Source: Diphasiastrum complanatum
Lineage: Eukaryota > Streptophyta > Lycopodiopsida > Lycopodiales > Lycopodiaceae
DNA length: 64,000 nucleotides
Reading direction: 5' to 3'
Assembly: GCA_029204225.1 (NCBI GenBank)
Contig: CM055104.1
Span: 39,550,527-39,614,526 of the forward strand
Of the stretch, positions 33,000 to 41,965 are shown one piece after another. The first letter of the stretch is position 1. The number at the start of each line of letters is the position of its first letter. The translations under genes were made by a program, and so were the position numbers. A model generated the notes under the pieces. It was not told where the DNA came from. It saw only the letters and a program-made list of their open reading frames with translations, and did not search any database.

Positions 33000-34200
33000 T
33001 GGTCAAATCACTATTTTAAGTCAATTTCATAGATAATTTAAGAAACTGGAAAAAACTAAAATTTTGAGTTTTCGCACTTTTAATTTTTTTAAAAAAAATT
33101 TAGGTTTCCTAACAATTCGTAAAAAAACCACCATCAGTTATTAAGCAAACGAAACCGAGAATTCAATTCATTGTTCGATTCTTAGTTTTACTACTTCAAT
33201 GTCCATCATGCATGCAAAAGATGCAACATTAAACTAAATTTTCACAATTACGAAATTTCACGTAAAATCAAGTTCTACGAAAATTGTCAACTCAAAAAAT
33301 TGTCTACGGAAATTGTCAATTATGGGAATTTTGTATCTATCAATCAAAGTACATGCGTATAACAACTCAAAACATATCTAAACCACTCATGCATGCTAGA
33401 ATCACTCTGAGAACCAACATGCAGACATTTCATGCAAGTACAGTACCTCAAAATAGGAAATTGTCATGCATGCAATCAAAACAATTCAAAATTTTACCAA
33501 TTTTGCTCACAAAATTGCAAAACTTTAGATGATCATATCTTTGGCTACAGGACACCAAATTGGGTGCTATAAAACCTAGTATAGAGGAAGACCTAGTGAA
33601 CAAGACAGTTGCCGTTCAGCCTGCCACCTAGGATTCACATGTGTGTGTTCAGAACAACCAAAAAACCTGGAGGGAGCACTTTTTCAAGGCCAATCTGCCT
33701 AAAAACGTGCAAACACTCAACCAAGCCTAGTGATGATCCAAACAGTCTTAAATGGTGTTTAAGAGTTCCAAGAAGCCTTCATACAAATCCTATGAAGCAG
33801 TATGGGTTGAGAACCATGAATTCTTGATTTCTAGAAGTCAAAACTGCTACAAACTTGATGGACTATGGAGAAACCACCCAACCAAGTAGAAGCCTCCAAT
33901 CAACTCTAGAAGCCTCTCCCCCAAGCCAAGGAACAAGAATAAGAGTCTGACAATGAATCTACAACCATGATGAGGAGTAGGGCGAGTTTGGACCCAATAT
34001 ATAGAGCCAAAAGCATCCTAGGCACATAGCCATGCATAGCCCTAAGTTTTCTATACATAGATTCACCTAGAATAGAGTCTTATGCATGGACCAACCATTC
34101 ATAGAATTGCTATTGATAACTCTACACATGCATACACTGTCTCATACCTTGTCTAAACTCCATTTAGTGTGTTTTGGACCTCACAAGGATATCCTCTTGG
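33000..34200 (-). repeat. Family B LTR (copy 3) and leader
   Basis: 34200 down to about 33850 matches the LTR at 44790-45092 and 16800-17138 reversed, including the GAGTAGGGCGAGTTTGG/TATATAGAGCC area that corresponds to the TATA region. Downstream of 33850 the sequence runs on without known match to the gag ATG at 32899. A primer site could not be found, so the LTR end is unknown. Confidence 0.65.
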
Positions 34201-35448
34201 CTATACATTGATCCTGATAACATTTTTTTTCTGACTCATGAACCGCAAATAATCAATAAAGGACACTATTCTTTTCATTTCATCAGGATCCAAATCCTTT
34301 GTGGATGTTATAGAGATGGCTTCATCTTTTGAAGGTACACGCTGCAACGGGTTGAAAGGTTCACTCCATGCGTTGTCTCCATCATTAGAATAGTATTTCC
34401 ATTGCATGGTTGGCTCACCATTCATCATTTGAAAATAAAAATAGTGAGGATTGGTGTGTCTTTCTAAGTCGTCATTTCCTTGAGCAATAGAAGGATCTAT
34501 AAATTGTTTCCAATCTATCATTCGTTCCAGTATTTTTAATTTAGTGCTTTCGACCACCACCTATCTTTTCACCAATTCGTACTAGCATATCTGGCATTGT
34601 GTGAACTGATTTGGACTTCAAAGCCCTAGATATGACACTGAAAACCTGATGTATGTCTTCATATGTGTGGCCAAACAAAAGAAATCCCATTTCTACCTTT
34701 TGAAAGATGTTATGTGCCACTAACATACAACAAAGACCAAAAATAAATTTGTTCTTGTTCTCCCGCCAACAAATGTCAACTTGAATACGTAAGATCGGAG
34801 GTAAGTTATCACGTGATGCTTGTACCTTTCTTATTGCTCGCATTATTGATGTGACAACTTGATTGCTATCATGAGCATGCAAGGTATCAATCCAAACATC
34901 ACAGAGCAACTTGAATCCATGAACCAATACCCCACAAACATGTGTTTCAAAAATTGATTTCCCTCTAATCTAGGAGGAGTCTTATTGAAACGGGATAATG
35001 TTGCTGTATTTTGATCAATTCCATCAATGATAAGACACAAAGACTACTCATGATGGAATCTTGACTCTTCTTTCCAATATGCATACAATTTTCTGGAATT
35101 GAAAACATGATGTAGATGATGACCTCTTAATGCAATATAACGATCACACATCCTAGCGTCGAGAGTTGTTTCTATTGCATTTTTAAGCTCGTCACATGTT
35201 TTGCATTTGGACATTCTTTGTCTTGTTGGAGTCTTGACATGTCCAAATTCTTGTCTCCACATCTTGTAGAGTGTGGATCTTGAAACTTCTGGAAAACACG
35301 TATTTTTAAGATGTGTGTTTATAGTTTTGAAGACATCACGTTTATGCATGCCGAGTGGGAGATGATGTTCGCAAATAACAACGCCATCTTTTGACTTATG
35401 TTGAAGATGTGGCTGAGGCAACACATGCTTTTCCAAAATCCCATTCAT
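34201..35448 (-). pseudogene. DUF7869-like protein relic
   Basis: Minus-strand blocks in order: HHLPLGMHKRDVFKTIN, SRSTLYKMWRQEFGHV, SKCKTCDELKNAIE (35044-35448), a stop, SLCLIIDGIDQNTATL, VHGFKLLCDVWIDTLHAHDS, LPPILRIQVDICWRENKNK, FGLCCMLVAHNIFQKVEMG, LFGHTYEDIHQVFSVIS (34541-35040), and a C-terminal part at 34201-34560. The pattern Cys-x-x-Cys, IDG-x-DQ, QxD-x-C-x-x-ENKN, GHT-x-ED-x-xQ matches a widespread uncharacterised eukaryotic family that I associate from memory with DUF7869. The spaced acidic residues suggest a metal-dependent nuclease or transposase, which is inference. Two frame breaks and one stop make it a relic. Confidence 0.6.
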
Positions 35449-36115
35449 TAGGGCTAGCCCATCGACAAAATGATTCTCTTTGGGTTGTACTGGATCGGTT
35501 AACTAAGTTAGTTGCATTCATATCAGTCAAGTCAACTATAAAGTCTTCTGATTTAGCCCAAATCTTTGTTGAAAGATTATTTTGGTTGTATGGTCTGCCC
35601 AGTGACATTGTTAGTGATAGAGATCCTAAGTTCACAATTCACTTTTGGTCAGCAGTATTCCATAAACTTGAAACTTCTTTGAGTTTAAGTTCTTCTAATC
35701 ATCCTAATTTAGATGGCTAGACAGAAAGGACTAATCAAACTATGGAAGATATTTTGAGAATATATTTTTCTCACAAACAATCTCATTGGGAAGATTATCT
35801 CCCACTGGTTGAGTTTGCATATAATAGTAGAAAACATTCTGCTACAGGTTACAGTCCTTTTATGTTTATGTACGGTTTTCAACCTACATCTCCAGTGAAT
35901 ATTGAGACTAAGTCTGTTAAGATCCAAAAGGTTGTTGATTTTTTGCATGATATCCAAGAAATGTTGCAAGTGGCTAAGGATAGCATCCGAAGTGCTCAAG
36001 ATAGAGCTAAACACTATACCGATCTTAATAGATCTCCAAGAGATTTTAAAGTTAATGACTGGGTATATCTTAGGATTCCAAAAGATTCTAAGACGTTATG
36101 TACAAGGAAGCATTT
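35430..36115 (+). pseudogene. Gypsy integrase fragment
   Basis: The plus strand reads GLAHRQNDSLWVVLDRLTK, VERLFWLYGLPSDIVSDRD, PKFTIHFWSAVFHKL, then a TAG in place of Gln in the DG(Q)TERTNQTMEDIL motif, HWEDYLPLVEFAYNS, YSPFMFMYGFQPTSP and FKVNDWVYLRIPK. These are the catalytic D-D-E regions and the following conserved block. It lacks the zinc finger, which is replaced upstream by the minus-strand DUF7869-like relic. The C-terminal part runs in frame into carboxylesterase sequence near 36120. Confidence 0.88.
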
Positions 36116-36119
36116 CTCA

Positions 36120-36535
36120 TGCACACTTATCCAAGTGAATTTTAATGGACACAGCGCTGGCCCCATTATCGTGCATCTTGTAGCGCTGAGAGCAGCAGCC
36201 GCTAGCTCTGTTCATCTGCAATTTATCCGTGGTCTCTGATCTTAGGCGTTCTTTTCTTTACATAACCAGAACAAGCTCAGATATCAAGTATGCAAAAAGC
36301 GATGAACTCGTAACCCTGGAACTGACAGACGCTTTATGGATGCTCTCACTTCCACACAAGGCAAACAAAAGTCGACCATATTGCTCCTTCGTACCTGCGG
36401 AGAATCTCGACCTACTGAAGACGATCCAATGGCCACCATCGCTAGTAGTGGTAGCAGGAGCTCTCGATCCTTTGCATGACCCACTGATTGAATTGGTGGA
36501 GTTTATTCGGAAGGATCATGAAGTGATCTAAAGGA
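36120..36535 (+). pseudogene. Plant carboxylesterase (CXE/alpha-beta hydrolase) relic, copy 1
   Basis: The sequence opens with NGHSAGPIIVHLVALRAAA (36148 on), the nucleophile elbow G-x-S-x-G of plant carboxylesterases (usually GDSAGGNIAH), then LQFIRGL and a stop. After a frameshift, 36229-36531 reads SDIKYAKSDELVTLELTDA, LWMLSLPHKANKSRPYC and WPPSLVVVAGALDPLHD, where the last Asp region matches the catalytic-acid block. The front of the protein (HGGG oxyanion region) and the catalytic His are missing. It is fused in frame behind gypsy integrase. Intron loss cannot be judged. Confidence 0.75.
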
Positions 36536-36716
36536 GTATACATACTGCAACCACAACTTTCTTTTCCTAGAATTAGTAGGAAGCCATAGGATGACGTAGA
36601 TGAGGCATACATGATCATGCAACGATTTCTTACCAGTTTTTTTCAGCAACGTTAGACCTTTGTGCTTTCATCTGTGCTTTTGTTTACACAATTAGTGATC
36701 AGTCTGTCAACTAATA

Positions 36717-36960
36717 TGTTACCTGCAGAGAATCCCGACCCGCTGAAGATGATCTGGTGGCCACCATCGCTAGGTGCTAGCTGGAGCTCTCAATCCTTTG
36801 CACGACCACCTGATCGAATTGGTGGAGTTTATTCAGAAGGAAGGTCATAAAGTGATCCTGCAGGAGTATACGTACTGCAACCACAACGTTTTTTTCCTAG
36901 TAAGCTATAGGATGTAGATGAGGCATACATGATCATTCATCGATTTCTTACCAATTTTTT
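36717..36960 (+). pseudogene. Carboxylesterase relic, copy 2 (partial duplicate)
   Basis: 36720-36955 repeats 36391-36650 with numerous differences: ACCTGCAGAGAATCCCGACC, the IWWPPSL block, an indel, then LIEL/IELVEFIQKEGHKVILQEYTY-like codons in a shifted frame and a shared 3' tail (GATGAGGCATACATGATCAT). It is a local duplication of the 3' end of the esterase relic. Confidence 0.7.
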
Positions 36961-38050
36961 TTTTCTTGATAAAAGTAGTGGGCAGTTGTGCATGCACTTT
37001 GGTTCTACTACAAGTTGGATTGATCTCCATGCGCTTGCTTTTTCTGTGCGATGATGATGCACACTAGGAGTTTCCCAACAGGCATGTCTCCCTGAGAATT
37101 TAAATAAGGTATATGTCTCTCTCTCTCTCTCGTCGTTCTCTTGCGTTCTTCGGCTGAAACGATTTATGTTCATGTTGCGATTCCGAGTGGTGGATTCATG
37201 TTCCGAATATTAGAAAAGCAGGGCAAAGCACACTAGAGCCTGTGAATTTCAAGAAAGTCTGAATTTTGAAGATATTGAGGTTGTATCATACTCTGTGATT
37301 CTTTGTTTTGTAGGTGTATTATCTTTATGTCTTTAATACTTGTAGGTATGTTCGTAGATATTATGAAGTATTGGCCTTGTTCTCGTGAGTTGTGATAGTT
37401 AAAACAATGATCTTTGAGTAAACTCTGCATTAGGCCCTGAGCTTGCACAGGACTCCTAACATGTGTATACAATTCTCTTCAATCTACATGCGTGGAATAC
37501 TTGCCCTCTCAAATTGTGAAGTTGTAACCAGCATCTGTTTCAAACTTGTATTGCGAACATCCTCATTGTACAGTCACTGAACCTGAAAAGGGATATATCA
37601 ATCGATGTAGGCAGAAAATTGTGCAGTCTATGGTAATCATTTGCTTCATGATCATTATTTCCTTTGTCAAATTGCCACACATGAAGCCCAAAGCTCAGGT
37701 CACAGTGGTTCATGGCGTTGTCCTCAACACTCATGCAGCGTCTAGTATCATCAATGCTCGCAAAATTATCTTTCAGAATCATGCGTAGCTTTTAGATGGG
37801 AGAGTAAGTAATCGTTGTGTCCCGTTTGGTGGATCTGCTCTTTAGCGGCTTTCAAGAGGAAGGAGAAACATATAACTGCTAGCAAGAACTTAAAGACATG
37901 ATAATACGAGTATATTATGATTCATGCTATTATAGATTTTAGACTTTAACATTCATAATAGGTCTTAATGAGGGCCATCTTTACAGAGGTTTTCATACAT
38001 GTTTATGTTATTCTAATCCTTATGCGTATTGCTAGCCAAGTTCATCTTGA
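36961..38050. other. No gene seen
   Basis: A short (CT)n run lies at about 37113-37130. Other frames (37233-37472 and 37540-37788 on both strands) overlap each other and show no motifs. Confidence 0.45.
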
Positions 38051-38284
38051 CACAAAAACCTTTAACGATATTATCTACAAATCTCTTAATAGAGATCAGG
38101 TTTAAACTCCAATGGTCACTGCAAAATAAGATTGAAATTTCTTTGGCTGCAATTCTGAGAACTATTACACAAAAACCTTTAACGATATTATCTACAAATC
38201 TCTTAATGGAGATCAGGTTTAAACTCCAGTGGTCACTGCAAAAAGATTGAAATTTCTTTGGCTGCAATTCTGAGAACTATTTTC
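38051..38284. repeat. 117-bp tandem duplication
   Basis: CACAAAAACCTTTAACGATA starts at 38051 and again at 38168. The two units differ at a few positions and a short indel near AAAATAAGATTG. On the minus strand each unit includes TTTTTGCAG|TGACC, which looks like a splice acceptor, so an exon start downstream of the histone-like gene may have been doubled. Confidence 0.9.
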
Positions 38285-38335
38285 ATTGACAATGCCAATG
38301 AAAAACATTAAACAGCAAGAAGCATTTAATATATC

Positions 38336-39277
38336 TTACTTGGTATGATAAGAGACGAGTAGGTATTTTGTTGCTGGTGTGAATCCACTAGTCAGACACT
38401 GTGACAACGTGTCGTTATTCTCCTTGAAGGCCTGAAACAAAAAGTTACTCAGCACCAGCAATTCATAGGATGAATCTCTTGCAATGTCATATTGCAAGAG
38501 TGTAAGCCCAGACTCTATCACAGGATCACTGATAGAAGCTCGTCTATTTTTGAGATCCAAACAATCAACAACTCTATAGTTTATACTAAAGTCAAGTTCC
38601 TCTAGTCTAAAACAAAAAAGAATACCAATTCTATCTATAGCATCGGCTATATCCTTCTCAAATTTAAGTTAATCATCGAAATCTATATATGTATAAAGAT
38701 TTGAAGGAGTAGAAGGAGGTGGATGTGTAGTATCTATAGGAATTACAGGAGTATCCAAAATCGATGTAGCTATATTTACAACATTATCTAGAGCAGCATT
38801 ATCTACAATTGCATCCGGGTTAGGCTTCGCAGATTCAGTGGTATCTACCCTCCTTACTTTCTTCGGAGCTCTCTTGGGGGCTGCCTGCTTCCTAGGACGC
38901 TTGGTAGAAAGATCAGTCATATCTAGAGGAATAGGTCTGGGAGCAACTGGCTAAGATAAGTGTAACTTGCAAAACCTCTCCCTCATTCTCATTAGTAGCT
39001 GAAAGTCCTTGGGCATTATGGTGACTCTCTTGGAATGAATTGCAAGCAAAAATGAATCTTCAAAAAACAGGCTCATATAATCTTTAGCAGCTTCCTGAAG
39101 GCACTGATGAGCATTGGGTGTGAATCTAACCAGCTGTCCGAGATCATTTCTAGTTATGTTTCGGACGGCATAGTAGAATGGAGCTCTGGGAATCAATAGA
39201 GAAGTTGATCTCTGATACTTACGTATTTCAGAGAGCCACCTGCTGCAGTCTCTCTTTGTTTGCTTTCTCCTATCCAT
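38336..39277 (-). pseudogene. Divergent histone H3-like ORF with long C-terminal extension
   Basis: From the ATG at 39277 the frame reads a short basic tail (MDRRKQTKRD) and then an H3 histone fold: SEIRKYQRSTSLLI (residues 16-29), PF, VRFTPNAHQCLQEAAKDY (50-67), LFFEDSFLLAIHSKRV (70-85), TIMPKDFQL (86-94). These match the alpha-N, alpha-1, alpha-2, loop-2 and alpha-3 signatures of H3 (EIRKYQ, FEDT-x-L-x-AIHAKRVTIMPKD). After residue 108 comes TAG, then in the same frame a Lys/Pro-rich linker (STKRPRKQAAPKRAPKKV), an acidic end, TAA at 38669, and still in the same frame about 110 codons more (IADAIDRIGILF, ASISDPVIESGLTLLQYDI) to 38336. The canonical H3 tail (ARTKQTARKS) is absent. Either two stops have been gained, or only the first 108 residues are made. 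Confidence 0.75.
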
Positions 39278-40006
39278 GGAAGTGTACTATGGTATATCGG
39301 ACTTGTGCGTGATGACTAGGATGAGCATGGAAGGATTATGAAGCCCTCGCAGAGGACCGATATGTACGAAAAGAATGTACGGTTATTGGACCTGTGCGAG
39401 CCAAATATCAGGGAGATCAATTAGTATAGAAGAGAGGCGCACAAGTCTGATATGAGGAGACACGTAGGCAGAAATATCGGAGTTGTGAGCATGGAAGGCA
39501 GTAGGCAAAATATCGATTGCGAAGGAGATGCACAAGTGCGATATGCGGAACAAAAAAAGAAACTAAAAAAAATTCATCAGAATTTGTGATTTTATATCGC
39601 GGTTCGCACGTGCAAAAGAACGTCCTGTCGCACGTGTGAGATTTGCACGGCCAAATGCGAGAGCAACATGTGTTGTCGAACTGACGAATGAACACGAGAC
39701 ACGTGTCTAGGTGTCACCTCACACGTGCCAGTGCCTACCCATTGATCGTTGACCACACACGTGGAAATTCAGTGTAAAAGGCACGAAACTTGACTAATTT
39801 TTTACTTTTTTCTTTCTCAAAATTCACAGCATATCGCTCGTGTGCGCGTGCTTTGTTGTCCATTTTATTCAACGATACCTACTTGCGCACAAGTCCGATA
39901 TTCAATTGCTACATGCCGTACATATTCCTCTTGTGCACAATCTTTAGAGCTAGTTTTGTTTTGTTTGTTCTCCCTAACGCACAAGTGCGATATCTGCCGT
40001 AGTTCC
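39278..40006. promoter_or_regulatory. Bidirectional intergenic region with repeated motif and G-boxes
   Basis: Between the two divergent ATGs a motif close to GCGCACAAGTSCGATAT recurs in both directions: 39437-39453, 39530-39544, 39885-39901 and 39978-39993 (+); 39294-39309, 39474-39490 and 39831-39846 (-), with looser copies at 39510 and 39594. Five CACGTG boxes lie at 39607, 39631, 39700, 39722 and 39758. CACGTG is the core bound by plant bHLH and bZIP factors. The GCACAAG...CGATAT word is not one I know. Confidence 0.75.
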
Positions 40007-41507
40007 ATGGCCTCTTCCTCAAGATCTATAGGAGATTCAGGCCTGAGTTCATTTTTTACTGAATTTGAGATTATTGAAAATCTAGACTACTTTCACAGCC
40101 TATTCAGACCATATTTACATGTTTTCAAGACTGCACAACCAAATTCTGCTGTATTTTATAAACATTATGTTAGATTCAGGGATATACTCAATAAGCATGT
40201 TATCTCCATAGGTTCACTCTCGTATATGCATTATATTGATCTTGTTCATTTTTTCTCAGCTTTCAAACATAGACTAGATAGAATGTTCACCAAATTGTTT
40301 GATCTTTTCAAGAGCAATTCAATGTGTCCTTATTGCTGCAACAAGAAATGTCGACTGATTTTGTACTTTTCCTGTCAGTTCAAATTTTGGATGATGAGAA
40401 AGTTTCTGTTGCTAACCCTTCTATGGCATCATCCTCTGTTCAGTCATCTATTAAGGATATCAGTCACTTCCTAATCGACACCCCTGATAAGGAAAGTGCC
40501 TTTATTGATGTAAATACTGACGTGCTCCGGGATTTTTTTATTGGCCAAAATACATCCGTTGATGAATCAATCCCTATAGAGGAGTCTAAATGTCTTTTCA
40601 GTTTGTCTGTATATTATATAAATGACGATGTATATTTTACTACAGCTGATTTATGTCAGTTTTTTGACTATCGTGAAGATAAAATTCTATTTTTATTATC
40701 TGGCACAATTTTTGAATTCTTAGACTTTGTAGATTTTGAAACAGATGACCTTGTTGCTGGAATTGATTTTGATGATGAGGAGGGACTTATGACTGGTGAA
40801 GAGTGCTTGACTAAGACTTTATCAAATATTGCTAAGGATGGTCGAGGCAAACCATCCAATGAAGAATTCATGACATTTCAATCCCAAATGGGCTTCCCTC
40901 GTCCATCATTAATGCATTTCACTGATGATTCCACTTCAGTAGGTGGTCATTATATTGATCATCTTGATCTAGTTGCTGATGATGATGGAGAATGTGTAAG
41001 TGTTTAAACTTCCTTGCATTAGAATGTTCTTAACCATTGAATGTGTTTTTTCTAATATATTTCTTATTGCAAGATGGTCTCATAGTTGATGATTTTGCTG
41101 CGAGACGAAGTGGTTTCAGACAACATGCATCCTCGTTACAAAGGGATAGTGGACTTGGCCACTATCTTAGGCATTTCCTGAAGAATGAGATCTGTATTGC
41201 TCATTCGAAGCTGAGCCCAGCTGGGGAGAGTCTGATAATGGCAGTTAAAGCTTCATCATTTTATCTAGGAGGACATAAATTTGTTAAGACAAATAAGATC
41301 ATTTTTGTCAAAAGATCTTATGTTTTGAACATTTTAGGTTTTATTGATGGGAATGTTCCTTTAAGGAGCTCTCATTATTCAATGTATTCTACTTATATTG
41401 AACTTAGTGGAAATAAGGATAATGCACATCTATTAGATGCATACTCTAGCAGATTTCTTCATGACAATACTGCCATAGAATCTGACACACAAGCTGATGA
41501 TGAATAG
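40007..41507 (+). CDS. Unrecognised two-exon gene divergent from the histone-like gene
   Basis: The ATG at 40007 gives MASSSRSIGDSGLSSFF, ENLDYFHSLFRPYLHVF, YVRFRDILNKHVISIGS, DLVHFFSAFKHRLDRMF. Near 40310 a one-base gain shifts to the frame 40324-41007: EQFNVSLLLQQEMSTDF, SVQILDDEKVSVA, then an acidic region (VDFETDDLVAGIDFDDEE). A donor (GTGTAAG or GTAAGTG at about 40992) and acceptor TTGCAAG at 41073 lead to exon 2: DGLIVDDFAARRSGF, LGHYLRHFLKNEICIAHSK, KASSFYLGGHKFV, IIFVKRSYVLNILGFIDG, TAG at 41505. With one frameshift over about 460 codons it is only lightly damaged. No family recognised. Confidence 0.55.
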
Positions 41508-41727
41508 TGGACACTTTGTATTTTGTTATAATACAATCAATACATTTACATTGAGTATTTCTCCTCTCTTGTTCAATGAATTTGCAAGCAATTATGAACA
41601 TGTCATGATTTGATGACAATGATGATTTGATCATCTAATTTTCTCTTCCTGTATGAACTTGCAAGCTTTTCTAAACTTGTTGTATTGTGTGGACTTTGTT
41701 ATATGTCGAATCTAAACTCTGCGGTAG
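41508..41727. other. 3' flank of the divergent gene
   Basis: AT-rich with several AATACAATCAATA/TTTGTTATAA words that could serve in plant 3' end formation. No coding frame. Confidence 0.35.
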
Positions 41728-41965
41728 AACCACTGAAACAATTGACAAATGTGGTTTCATTTTTCATTGGTTCCTCCATGTTGTGTATTTCGATGAAATG
41801 CTGCTCGTGCTTGCCAATGTGACTTCTCCATCCCTTGTGATGACCATACACTCAAGCTTCCATATGTGTTTGCAAAAAATACAGTATGATCTCTTAGTAT
41901 GTGCTGCATATGTCAAAACCATAATGTTAGTCTTATGTTTGGATATAAATATATATGAAAAATTG
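41728..41965 (+). repeat. Dispersed repeat, copy 2
   Basis: It matches 17188-17425 in the same orientation from GAACCACTGAAACAATTGAC onward. It lies 220 bp after the unrecognised gene and marks the start of repeat-derived sequence. Confidence 0.75.

Larger units (their letters stand above)
30957..34200 (-). mobile_element. Gypsy family B element, 5' part, minus strand
   Basis: Reading right to left: LTR remnant (34200 down to at least 33850, probably further), a long AT-rich leader, gag (ATG at 32899), protease, the RT-proximal linker and the first part of RT. The LTR part matches the plus-strand LTRs at 16667 and 44656 but lacks their first about 135 bp, because the junction with a DUF7869-like relic at 34201 cuts it. 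The 3' half (RT core, RNase H, integrase) is absent here. Integrase fragments of this general type lie at 1-308 and 35430-36110. Confidence 0.8.

Noticed and set aside
32900-33560. Primer-binding site for the gypsy family B element
   Set aside because: No convincing Met-type or other tRNA complement was found between LTR and gag.
37540-37788. Two 80-codon ORFs on opposite strands
   Set aside because: They overlap completely, have no motifs, and neither shows a gene context.
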